64,000 nt of DNA from JABDIY01 sp963751955 (lineage in GTDB: Bacteria > Actinomycetota > Acidimicrobiia > Acidimicrobiales > SZUA-35), in assembly GCA_963751955.1 (NCBI GenBank), contig CAVVWM010000008.1:195302-259301 (forward strand). The letters run 5' to 3'. The notes under the pieces are model-generated. The model had not been told where the DNA came from. It did no database searches and worked only from the letters and a program-made list of their open reading frames with translations. The translations under genes were made by a program, and so were the position numbers. Positions 55,064-63,329 of the stretch are shown here, in pieces. Each line of letters begins with the position of its first letter. Positions within the stretch are counted from its first letter, which is position 1.

Positions 55064-56016
55064 GATGCCAGCACCTCCTGTGATGACGATGCCGAGGGCT
55101 CAACCCCGAGGATTTGGCAGGTAGCGGCTGTTATCTCGGGGGAGTTCATGGTGTAGAAGTGGAAGTCGCGGATGCCATGCTCGGCCAGAACTCGGCATTG
55201 TTCGGCCGCGATGGTGGCGCTGATCGTCCGATGTGCCTCTGGCGCCTGATCGAGGCCGTCGAACAGTTGAGGCATCCAGTCGGGAATATGAGTACCGCAC
55301 CGTTTGGCGAAGTTGGAGATGTTCGTGAAGTCCACGACGGGCATGATCCCGGGGACGATCGGTGCGGTGATTCCCGCCATCCGGGCACGATCATGAAACC
55401 TCAGGAAGACGTCGGTGTCGAAGAAAAATTGGGTGATAGCGCGATCGGCACCGGCATCGATCTTTCGTTTGAGATTGTCCAGATCGGCGTCGGCGCTGGT
55501 GGCCATCGGATGAACCTCGGGGTATGCGGCAACGGAAATCTCGAATTCGGCTCCATCGCTACGAGCCCTGATCCCAGCCACGAGTTCGGCGGCGTCGGCG
55601 TAACCGACGGCGCTGGGCCCTTCTGCGTCCTTGGGCCGGTCGCCGCGAAGAGCGACGATCCTGGAAACCCGCGCCGCAGCGTAACGATCGATCGTGGCCT
55701 GAGTCTGGTCGGTCGTGGCTCCAACACATGTGAGGTGGCCGGCGATCGGTGGCGAGATCGCCTCGCCGAGGTCGTTGATCGCCACATGAGTTCGCTCTTG
55801 GGTGGATCCGCCAGCGCCGTAGGTAACGCTCACGAATCGTGGCCCGAACCGGGAAAGGTGTTGAGCGCAGTTACGCAATCGAGTCCTTGTTTCTGGTGTT
55901 GTGCCAGGGAAGAACTCGAAGGAGAGGCCGATTTCCCCTCGTATCGGTGTCACTGGCCATGGACGTCCGGACAAACGACGTTGTGCGTCTTCGACATCAT
56001 CAAGGGGGGCGTTCAC
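55060..56016 (-). CDS. metF: 5,10-methylenetetrahydrofolate reductase
   Basis: 318 residues. The canonical MTHFR sequence is seen in GLSFEFFPGTTPETRTR (catalytic Glu), VSVTYGAGGSTQERT, HLTCVGATTDQTQATI, ALRGDRPKDAEG, and ADRAITQFFFDTDVF. It supplies 5-methyl-THF directly to MetH, whose start overlaps its stop (ATGA). It is the biosynthetic copy, in contrast to the divergent MTHFR-like gene next to fhs. Confidence 0.95.
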   Translation of the reverse strand: MNAPLDDVEDAQRRLSGRPWPVTPIRGEIGLSFEFFPGTTPETRTRLRNCAQHLSRFGPRFVSVTYGAGGSTQERTHVAINDLGEAISPPIAGHLTCVGATTDQTQATIDRYAAARVSRIVALRGDRPKDAEGPSAVGYADAAELVAGIRARSDGAEFEISVAAYPEVHPMATSADADLDNLKRKIDAGADRAITQFFFDTDVFLRFHDRARMAGITAPIVPGIMPVVDFTNISNFAKRCGTHIPDWMPQLFDGLDQAPEAHRTISATIAAEQCRVLAEHGIRDFHFYTMNSPEITAATCQILGVEPSASSSQEVLAS

Positions 56017-57023
56017 GATATGTTCTCCAGGGTTCGGTCGAAATCGACGGGTAAGGCAATGGGGGCGTCAGCGGATTGGTAGGCGGTCCAGAGAGACACT
56101 GTCAGCGGTTCACCCTCGGTTGAGGAGGCCGGGTCCAAATGCTCGACCGAGACGTTGTGCAGTCCAGCCTTTTCACACCAGCGCCGGATCTGGGAGTCGG
56201 CAAAGCCGAGCCGTAGATGGGCATGCTCTTTGCGCAGCACATCGAGATGATGCGGTGCAAAGTCGACGATAAACATCATCCCGTTCGGGCCCAAGGTTCT
56301 GGCAGCCTGAGCTATCGCTGACGCTGGATCGTCGAGGAAGTGCAGAACATGATGCACGACGACGACGTCCACCGATCCGACTGCGATATCGAGGTCGTAG
56401 ATGTTGCCGTGCCGTACCGAACAGTGCCGGAGCCCGCGGGCGTCGAGTCGGCTCCGCGCCAGGTTGAGCATCTTGGAGCTGAGGTCGATTCCGGTCCCAC
56501 GGTCGATTCGATCTGCGAAGACCTCGAGCATCCGTCCCGTGCCGGTACCGACATCGAGGAGGCTACGGATCAACAAACCGTCGGTGGCCTTCAGAAGTTC
56601 GTTCTCGACCACCGAGTCCGAAACGTGAAGCTGGCGCAGGTCCTCCCATGAGTCGGCGATCTCCTCGAAATAGGTCGCGGCAGCCTCTGCGCGTTCGCCC
56701 CGAACCGCATCTAGACGCTCCAAGTCCCTGGCGAGCACGCCGTGGTCGAGTTCGGCAGTGTTGAGAAGTTCTCGCACAGTCTCGGTCAACCCTCGAGCGA
56801 TCGGACCTGCGGCAGGATGATAGAACGCACTGGTCCCTTCGGCGTTGCGCTCTAGAACGCCGGCCTCGACGAGGAGTTTCAAATGCCGGCTCACCCGCGG
56901 CTGGCTCTGGCCAAGCACACGGCACAGTTCTCCAACGGTCAACTCGACTCGGTCGAGCACGACCAGGATCCGCAGGCGAGTTGGCTCGGCGATCGCCTTC
57001 AGGGCAAGGAGCAGCTGCTTCAT
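56013..57023 (-). CDS. SahR-like ArsR regulator fused to SAM methyltransferase domain
   Basis: 336 residues. Residues 1-85 are an ArsR winged helix (LRILVVLDRVELTVGELCRV, then LGQSQPRVSRHLKLLVEAGV). From about 155 a class I methyltransferase fold follows: SLLDVGTGTGRMLEVFADRI, DVVVVHHVLHFLDDPASAIA. This two-domain layout is that of SahR, described in Proteobacteria as a repressor of methionine-cycle genes that responds to S-adenosylhomocysteine. Overlap with metF and an 18-bp inverted repeat just upstream fit that role. The effector in this organism is inferred. Confidence 0.85.
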   Translation of the reverse strand: MKQLLLALKAIAEPTRLRILVVLDRVELTVGELCRVLGQSQPRVSRHLKLLVEAGVLERNAEGTSAFYHPAAGPIARGLTETVRELLNTAELDHGVLARDLERLDAVRGERAEAAATYFEEIADSWEDLRQLHVSDSVVENELLKATDGLLIRSLLDVGTGTGRMLEVFADRIDRGTGIDLSSKMLNLARSRLDARGLRHCSVRHGNIYDLDIAVGSVDVVVVHHVLHFLDDPASAIAQAARTLGPNGMMFIVDFAPHHLDVLRKEHAHLRLGFADSQIRRWCEKAGLHNVSVEHLDPASSTEGEPLTVSLWTAYQSADAPIALPVDFDRTLENIS

Positions 57024-57038
57024 CGTTACCTATCGTCC

Positions 57039-57082
57039 CGTATCATCAGAACATAAACATATCCTTATGTTCTGATGATACG
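57039..57082. promoter_or_regulatory. 18-bp perfect inverted repeat, operator of the metF-metH operon
   Basis: CGTATCATCAGAACATAA (57039-57056) and TTATGTTCTGATGATACG (57065-57082) are exact reverse complements, with an 8-bp spacer ACATATCC. The left end is 16 bp from the start codon of the ArsR/methyltransferase gene. Its A/T-rich composition and size argue for a protein operator rather than a terminator of the preceding MttB-like gene. Confidence 0.78.
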
Positions 57083-57145
57083 CAATAGTAGGACAGCTCG
57101 GTATCGGATCTCGCTCGAGCAAACATGTTGTTCTGACGTGAGCGG

Positions 57146-58666
57146 CTAGTCCGGAGCAGCGCCGCCCTCTTTGGTGCGGCGTTCGACGAAATCGTCGATC
57201 GCGTGCCCGATGTCGTCGCCGAGGTCGGGTGCCTCGTAGTCAGCCAATGCCTTCTGCCAGACGGCGGTAGCCCTCTGATCGGCACGGCGGCTTCCCTCTT
57301 CGGTCCACTGTTCGAAGTTTGCCCGACTGAAGACGAGGGGTTGGTAGAAGGCGGTTTCGAATCGTGCCAGCGTGTGGTCGGTGCCGAAGAAGTGGCCACC
57401 GGGTCCGACCTCGGTGATGGCGTCGAGGGCCAGTTCGCCTTCATCGACCAGAACCGGCGAGCAGAGCTCCGCCATCATCTGGCACATCTCGATGTCGAGA
57501 ATGAACTTCTCGTAGCTGGCGGTGAGTCCGCCCTCCTGCCACCCGGCGGAGTGCATGAGCCAGTTGGTGCCGGCAAGAAACGCGCCGTAGGTGTTCATCA
57601 TGGTCTCGTATCCACCCTGGGCATCGGCTGCGTTCGAAGCGCTGGATCCAGAAGAACGCCATGGCAATCCGACGTGTCGGGCCAACTGTCCGCTAGCGAG
57701 CGCACCTTTCATCGCCTCGGGTGTGCCAAAGGCGGGCGAGCCTGACTTCATGTCGACGTTCGACGTGAAAGCTCCGTAGAGCACCGGCGCGCCCGGCCGC
57801 ACCAGCTGTGCCAGCGTTACCGCCATCAGAACCTCCATATGCTGGAGGACCAGCGCACCTGCCAGCGTCACCGGTGCCATCGCTCCGGCCAACGTGAACG
57901 GAGTCATGATGTTCATCTGACCCATCCGGGCGAAATCGATGATCCCCATCGACATTGGGATGTCCAGCTGGCGAGGCGAGTTCGTGTTGATGTTGGTCCA
58001 ACAGCGAGGTGTCCGGGCGAACTCCTCGTCTGAGTCGATACCACACCTGAGCTTGACCAAATCGAACCCGTCTCGAACCCGCTGTCGGCCACGCGCGTAA
58101 AGGAACGGGGCCTTGTCGGTCACGGTCAGAGTGGCTCGACCCGAGACCAGGTGACGCACGTTGAGAGGGATATCGCCCGGTTCCACACAGGGGGCTGTCA
58201 CCGCCATCACGTCGTAGCTCTGGGTGAGTTTGAGGAAGTTCTCTTGATCGGACATCGCTCCGGCTCGACGTCCCTGCAGGAGGTCAGAAACGAAGGGTGG
58301 TCCTCCCACCGGTGCCAAGACAAGGCTCTTGCCACCAACCCGCACCGACCGCTCGGGGTTTGGGGCTGCGAGTTCGAACTCCGATGGCGCCGACGCCAGA
58401 GCATCAGAAATCAGGTCCGGGTCGAGTCGAACCATCATCTCGCTGTCGACGCTGGCACCCGACGAAGCGAAGATGGTTCTGGCTTCGTCGAGCAACACAC
58501 GCATGCCTTCGTCGGCGAGGTAACGAATCGCCGACTGGTGGATGTGCGCTACATGATCCTCGGACAGAACTCGCAAGGGTTCGAACGGATTCTTCAGTCG
58601 TCGATGGTGGTCGGTGTTGATCGCAGGTCGCACCCGAGACCGTTCCTTCCTCCGGCGAGCCATCAC
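57146..58666 (-). CDS. MttB-superfamily (trimethylamine methyltransferase-like) protein
   Basis: 506 residues. It matches the MttB superfamily: FEPLRVLSEDHVAHIHQSAI at the start, RVGGKSLVLAPVGGPPFVSD and the late LMHSAGWQEGGLTASYEKFI. There is no in-frame amber codon, so it is a non-pyrrolysine homologue; characterised ones demethylate glycine betaine or other quaternary amines onto a corrinoid protein. No MttC-type corrinoid protein is nearby; MetH is the only B12 protein in view. It is divergent from the second dimethylglycine-dehydrogenase-like gene across a 200-bp spacer. Confidence 0.85.
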   Translation of the reverse strand: MMARRRKERSRVRPAINTDHHRRLKNPFEPLRVLSEDHVAHIHQSAIRYLADEGMRVLLDEARTIFASSGASVDSEMMVRLDPDLISDALASAPSEFELAAPNPERSVRVGGKSLVLAPVGGPPFVSDLLQGRRAGAMSDQENFLKLTQSYDVMAVTAPCVEPGDIPLNVRHLVSGRATLTVTDKAPFLYARGRQRVRDGFDLVKLRCGIDSDEEFARTPRCWTNINTNSPRQLDIPMSMGIIDFARMGQMNIMTPFTLAGAMAPVTLAGALVLQHMEVLMAVTLAQLVRPGAPVLYGAFTSNVDMKSGSPAFGTPEAMKGALASGQLARHVGLPWRSSGSSASNAADAQGGYETMMNTYGAFLAGTNWLMHSAGWQEGGLTASYEKFILDIEMCQMMAELCSPVLVDEGELALDAITEVGPGGHFFGTDHTLARFETAFYQPLVFSRANFEQWTEEGSRRADQRATAVWQKALADYEAPDLGDDIGHAIDDFVERRTKEGGAAPD

Positions 58667-58867
58667 CCCTGGACCAATATCGACGAGCCCGTATTGATCT
58701 GGCGATTGCGACTACAGAAACTCATCACCCCGGCCCCGATCAGGACAGCATCAAACTTCGGCGATGAAGGGGCGGGCCTGGTCACGCTCGCAATCTATCC
58801 CACTCTGGACACTTGTGTCTAGAGATCGGCGGTGTAAGAATCGATCCTGTCGACAAAGAGGAGATCA
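58667..58867. promoter_or_regulatory. divergent promoter region of mttB-like and DMGDH-like genes
   Basis: Both genes start at the edges of this 201-bp spacer, so their promoters must lie here. A small dyad GACAC-TT-GTGTC is at 58808-58819, about 50 bp before the flavoprotein start, and could bind a regulator. A clear ribosome site AGAGGAGATCA precedes ATG 58868. No convincing -35/-10 pair is picked out. Confidence 0.4.
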
Positions 58868-61303
58868 ATGACCATCGACGCCAACATCGTCGTCATCGGC
58901 GCGGGCATCATCGGCACCAGCGTCGCGTACCACTTGGTCGACATGGGCATCGAAGGGGTGGTAGTTGTCGACAAGGGGGATCTGGACCACAACGATGGGT
59001 CGACATCCCATGCTCCGGGTGGTCTCCGCACCCTCACGGGCTCGCACTTCTTCACAACGCTGGGTCGAGCCAGTCGGGCTGTGTACGACAAGCTGCCGCT
59101 GGCCGTGCCGGGCCAAGAGCAGTTCTATCGCGTCGGCATGGTGGAAATTGCCAACACTCTCGAGCGACTCGACGCTCACCGGCGTTTGCACGCGATCGGG
59201 CTCAGCCAGGGTATTGACGCAACGATGCTCACGCCCGGCGATGTCGCTGAGCTTGTTCCGCTGGTCGACCCTTCGACTATCGCTGGCGGGATCAATATCC
59301 CGTCGTCGGGAGTTGTGCGCACCAGCATGTTGGCAACCTCGATGCGTCAGGTGGCTGAGGCAACCGGCAGGGCCCAGTTCATTGGACACAGCGAGGTCAT
59401 CGACGTCGCGGTCGATGACGGTCGGATCGCCTCTGTGGAAACCGAAACCGGCACAATTCGCTGCGAGCAGGCGATCGTGTGCACGAACATCTGGGCTCCG
59501 TTGCTGGCGGAGAAGACCGGCACCCCAATGCCCCTCTTCCCGGGCGAACATCAATACATCTTCACCGGTCCTGTCCCGGCGCTTGCCGACATCGCTGCCC
59601 AGGAAGTGGCGATGCCCATCACTGCGTTCGACGACCTCTCGATCTACTTCCGTCAGCACGGCGATCACATCGGCATCGGTAGCTACGCCCATCCCGCACG
59701 GTTGGTGGATCCCAAGAATCTCCCCAAGACTGCGATGTTGCCATTCACCGAAGGCGATTTCACCGGGGCTTGGAACAAGATGCAGTACCACATGCCTCCG
59801 CTTCAACAGACGGCCATTCGAGACGGATTCAATGGCATGTTCTCTTTTACCGTCGACAACTACCCCATTCTCGGCCAGACACAGATTGCAGGTCTGTGGT
59901 CTGCGGTTGGGGCGTGGTTGTCGTTTGCCAGCGAAGTCGGTGCGGTCATGGCTCGCTGGATGACCAGCGGCGACCCGGGCATGGACGTCAGCCCTGCCCA
60001 TATCGACCGATTCCACCCGCACCAGTCGAACCGGCAGTTCCTCAGTAGACAGTCCAAGTACTTCTACGAAATCGGCTTCGAAGACCTCCATCCCAGTGCG
60101 GTTGCATCCTCGGTTCGGGGTTTGCGCCATGCCCCCTATCACCATCGCCTCGAAGCACTGGGCGCAGAGTTCGTTCCCATTGCTGGCCAAGAGACCCCGC
60201 TCTACTACAACTCGAACGAGCCGCTGGTTGCCAAACACCGCGAGTCCATCCCCGAACGAACCGGCTACGACGCCGTTGGATGGAGCCCGGTCATGGGTGC
60301 GGAGCACCTCGAGCTTCGTGCGAACGTTGGCCTTGTCGATTGGTCCGCCGGTATCGGTCCGATCGAGGTCTCGGGCCCAGGAGCACTTGAACACTTGCAG
60401 CATCTGTGTAGTGCCGATGTCGACTTGGCCATTGGCGGTGTTGCCTACTCGCTGATTCTGACCCCGTCTGGATATGTGGCGCGCGACGTGACCGTCACCC
60501 GCATCGACGATGGGACATGGTGGATCCTTACAGGCAAGGGCAACCTTCCAGCCGAACTCATTCACTTTCGGTCGATGGCTCCTGATGACGGGTCCGTTCA
60601 GTACCGGGATCGAGGTGAAGAGCTCGTGGCCATCGGCATGTGGGGCCCGAACAGCCGAGCCGTGCTCCAATCGTGCACCGACAATGACTGCTCCAACGAG
60701 GCGTTTCCTTGGTACACCCAGCAACCGATCGACGTCGGACTAGCGCCGGTTACCGCTGTTCGTCTCTCATATCTGGGCGAGCTCGGCTGGGAGTTCTACG
60801 TCCCCCAATCGCTTGCACTCCACGTGTGGGACACGCTCTGGAACGCCGGTCGCCCCTTCGACATGCCAGCGGTGGGTGCCCAAACGATCTTCTCCACACG
60901 TATCGAAAAGGGCTACCGACTCTGGGGATCCGACGCGACACCGGAGTTCTCTCCTGCCGAGTGTGGCCTCAGTTGGGCCATGGATTCGACCAAGAGCTTC
61001 CACGGCAAAGCAGCAGCGCTGGCTGCTCCGGTCAGAAAGCAGGTTGTGACCCTGCAATTCACCGAGCCAACATCGGTCGTGTACGGATGGGAGCCTGTGC
61101 TCATGGGTGATCAGGTGGTTGGCCGGATCGCCGGCGGCGAGTTCGGTTATTCTGTCGGGTCATTCATTGCTCACGCATTCGTCGACGCCGACCATGTCGC
61201 TAGCGCACCCGAAGTGGATGTCATCGCGACCGGGGTTCGCCTTCGCGCCACGATTGTGAAGGGACCACTATTCGATCCGTCATCGGAACGGTTGAGGAGC
61301 TGA
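58868..61303 (+). CDS. second dimethylglycine dehydrogenase-like flavoprotein
   Basis: 811 residues. FAD domain begins IVVIGAGIIGTSVAYHLVDM; flavinylation motif is DGSTSHAPGG (H48). The FAO_M and GcvT-type THF-binding region follow from about residue 420 (VGLVDWSAGIGPIEVSGPGA, LSYLGELGWEFYVPQS). It is diverged from the 37.4-kb copy, so a different N-methyl substrate is likely. Placement opposite the MttB-like gene suggests successive demethylation of one quaternary or tertiary amine. Confidence 0.88.
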   Translation: MTIDANIVVIGAGIIGTSVAYHLVDMGIEGVVVVDKGDLDHNDGSTSHAPGGLRTLTGSHFFTTLGRASRAVYDKLPLAVPGQEQFYRVGMVEIANTLERLDAHRRLHAIGLSQGIDATMLTPGDVAELVPLVDPSTIAGGINIPSSGVVRTSMLATSMRQVAEATGRAQFIGHSEVIDVAVDDGRIASVETETGTIRCEQAIVCTNIWAPLLAEKTGTPMPLFPGEHQYIFTGPVPALADIAAQEVAMPITAFDDLSIYFRQHGDHIGIGSYAHPARLVDPKNLPKTAMLPFTEGDFTGAWNKMQYHMPPLQQTAIRDGFNGMFSFTVDNYPILGQTQIAGLWSAVGAWLSFASEVGAVMARWMTSGDPGMDVSPAHIDRFHPHQSNRQFLSRQSKYFYEIGFEDLHPSAVASSVRGLRHAPYHHRLEALGAEFVPIAGQETPLYYNSNEPLVAKHRESIPERTGYDAVGWSPVMGAEHLELRANVGLVDWSAGIGPIEVSGPGALEHLQHLCSADVDLAIGGVAYSLILTPSGYVARDVTVTRIDDGTWWILTGKGNLPAELIHFRSMAPDDGSVQYRDRGEELVAIGMWGPNSRAVLQSCTDNDCSNEAFPWYTQQPIDVGLAPVTAVRLSYLGELGWEFYVPQSLALHVWDTLWNAGRPFDMPAVGAQTIFSTRIEKGYRLWGSDATPEFSPAECGLSWAMDSTKSFHGKAAALAAPVRKQVVTLQFTEPTSVVYGWEPVLMGDQVVGRIAGGEFGYSVGSFIAHAFVDADHVASAPEVDVIATGVRLRATIVKGPLFDPSSERLRS

Positions 61304-61596
61304 ACCGGCTGTCGTGGCTGATGGCCTCGAGCCAGGTCGGCCCTGCGGCAGCTGTGCTCGCGTGCGAAAAGAGCCTGTTCTGTGCAGAGGTGTTTACGAT
61401 CTTGTACCACGCCGATTGTGAACCAGCGGAAGCCTCGGTGATCAGGTGGTCCATGTGTCCCGTTATCGGAGCTTGCGCCCATGCGGCTTGAGGGCACGTT
61501 CCAGGCTCGGCGCACAGCCCGCTGAGCGGGACAGGCCGACCACGAGGAACCGGCGAGCCGCTACATTCAATCCGAAGGCGAGAGGGGAGCCAAACA
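61304..61596. other. spacer without supported gene
   Basis: About 290 bp between the flavoprotein and the hydratase gene. Open frames here are short or antisense continuations without sensible starts. CCCGC-TGA-GCGGG near 61520 is a small 5-bp hairpin that might end transcription. GAGAGGGGAGCC before 61597 is the ribosome site of the next gene. No RNA gene or repeat is recognised. Confidence 0.3.
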
Positions 61597-62391
61597 ATGG
61601 ACCAGACGCTGATCGACAAGGCAGCCCACCTGCTCCGAAACGCCACCGAGACCAACACCCCGATCCGACCTCTCCGCGATCTGTTCGGATCTGAGACCGA
61701 TGTCGATCTGGCCTACGCGGTGCAAACGTTCAATACCGACCATGACGTGGCAAACGGTCGGCGGATCGCTGGCCGCAAAATTGGGCTCACGGCCGAGGCG
61801 GTGCAGAAACAACTCGGCGTCAGCAGCCCAGACTTCGGGACTCTCTTCGTCGACATGTGTTTCGCCGATGGCACCGACATTCCCGCCGGACGTCTGATTC
61901 AGCCACGAGCCGAAGCAGAGATCGCATTCGTGCTGGAACACGACCTGGACAAGGGGGAGCATTGTGCGGTCGACATCATCAACGCCACTGCCTACGTTCT
62001 GCCGTCGCTGGAGATCGTTGATTCACGCATACAGAACTGGGACATCCGGATGACCGACACGGTGGCCGACAACGCAAGCTGCGGCGTCTATGTGGTCGGC
62101 AGCAGACCTGTGCCTCTCACAGCGCTCGACCTGCGAGAGGTGCCGATGACCATGAACGTCAACGGTGAAGAGGTGTCAACTGGCATCGGTGCCGCGTGCC
62201 TCGGCAATCCAATCCATGCGGCGGTCTGGCTGGCCGACGTGATGTCGAGACGGGGAACCCCTTTGCGGGCCGGGGAGTGCATCATGTCCGGAGCACTTGG
62301 GCCAATGGTTCCGATATCCGAGGGCGATTCGGTGTCCGCCGAGATGGGGATTCTGGGGACCGTTTCCACCAAGCTGCGAAAGGCTGAATGA
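61597..62391 (+). CDS. mhpD: 2-oxopent-4-enoate hydratase family protein
   Basis: 264 residues. It matches MhpD/XylJ hydratases: GRRIAGRKIGLTAEAVQKQL, PDFGTLFVDM, and PRAEAEIAFVLEHDLDKG with the acidic metal ligands, then LEIVDSRIQNWDIRMTDTVA. The enzyme adds water to 2-hydroxypenta-2,4-dienoate to give 4-hydroxy-2-oxovalerate. First of three overlapping genes of the lower meta-cleavage pathway, but no ring-cleavage gene lies in the window, so the upstream substrate is unknown. Confidence 0.9.
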   Translation: MDQTLIDKAAHLLRNATETNTPIRPLRDLFGSETDVDLAYAVQTFNTDHDVANGRRIAGRKIGLTAEAVQKQLGVSSPDFGTLFVDMCFADGTDIPAGRLIQPRAEAEIAFVLEHDLDKGEHCAVDIINATAYVLPSLEIVDSRIQNWDIRMTDTVADNASCGVYVVGSRPVPLTALDLREVPMTMNVNGEEVSTGIGAACLGNPIHAAVWLADVMSRRGTPLRAGECIMSGALGPMVPISEGDSVSAEMGILGTVSTKLRKAE

Positions 62392-63329
62392 TGACAGTGT
62401 CAGCGATCAAGTGTGCAGTGATCGGCTCCGGCAATATCGGAACCGACCTGCTGATCAAGTCGAAACGAACCTCCGACATCGTCGATGTCATCGCGATGGT
62501 CGGGATCGACCCCGCGTCCGATGGGCTGGCCCGCGCCCAGCGGATGGGTGTGGCGACAACCTCCGACGGAATCGATGGCTTGGTGGACATGGATGTGTTT
62601 GCCGATGTGGACCTGGTGTTCGATGCCACCTCGGCTGGAGCTCACGCAAAACACAACGAGATCCTCCAGGCATACGGCAAGCAGATCCTCGACCTCACTC
62701 CGGCCGCCATAGGACCCTACGTTGTTCCGCCGGTGAATCTGGACGAGCACCTCGGCGCCCCGAATCTCAACATGGTCACCTGCGGCGGCCAGGCCACGGT
62801 GCCAATGGTCGCAGCAGTCAATCGAGTTGCGCCTGTCGTATACGGCGAGATCGTCTCGTCGATCAGCTCTCGCTCGGCTGGTCCAGGGACCCGCGCCAAC
62901 ATCGACGAATTCACCGAAACAACATCCAAAGCCATCGAAGAAGTGGGCGGCGCTCAGATGGGCAAGGCCATCATCGTGCTCAATCCTGCTGACCCTCCGC
63001 TCATCATGCGGAACACCGTGTTCTGCCTTACCGAGAGCGGAGAGCCCGAGGCCTTCGAAGCCTCGATCGTGCGGATGGTCGAGGTCGTCAACGAGTACGT
63101 TCCCGGGTATCGCCTCAAGCAGGAAGTGCAGTTCGAGCGGCTCGACGAGTCGAACCCGATCCGGATTCCTGATCTCGACCGCAAGTTCACCGGCTGGAAG
63201 ATCTCCATCTTCCTGGAGGTCGAAGGGGCCGCACACTATCTTCCGGCGTATGCGGGCAATCTCGACATCATGACGAGTGCGGCGATCAAGACCGCAGAAC
63301 GGCTCGCCCAAATGAAGGTGTCACCATGA
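62388..63329 (+). CDS. mhpF: acylating acetaldehyde dehydrogenase
   Basis: 313 residues. The NAD fold is KCAVIGSGNIGTDLLIKSKR, and the active-site cysteine is in LNMVTCGGQATVPMVAAVNR (about residue 130). It converts acetaldehyde plus CoA and NAD+ to acetyl-CoA and channels its substrate from the partner aldolase MhpE. Start and stop overlap the neighbours by four bases each, typical for this operon. Confidence 0.95.
   Translation: MMTVSAIKCAVIGSGNIGTDLLIKSKRTSDIVDVIAMVGIDPASDGLARAQRMGVATTSDGIDGLVDMDVFADVDLVFDATSAGAHAKHNEILQAYGKQILDLTPAAIGPYVVPPVNLDEHLGAPNLNMVTCGGQATVPMVAAVNRVAPVVYGEIVSSISSRSAGPGTRANIDEFTETTSKAIEEVGGAQMGKAIIVLNPADPPLIMRNTVFCLTESGEPEAFEASIVRMVEVVNEYVPGYRLKQEVQFERLDESNPIRIPDLDRKFTGWKISIFLEVEGAAHYLPAYAGNLDIMTSAAIKTAERLAQMKVSP

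Noticed and set aside
57146..58666. Pyrrolysine in the MttB-like protein
   Set aside because: There is no in-frame TAG in the reading frame and no pyl genes in the window; non-Pyl MttB homologues are common.
58865..60724. Long minus-strand open frame (about 619 codons) opposite the second flavoprotein
   Set aside because: It is the antisense shadow of a clear FAD/GcvT-type gene; no motif or ribosome site supports it.
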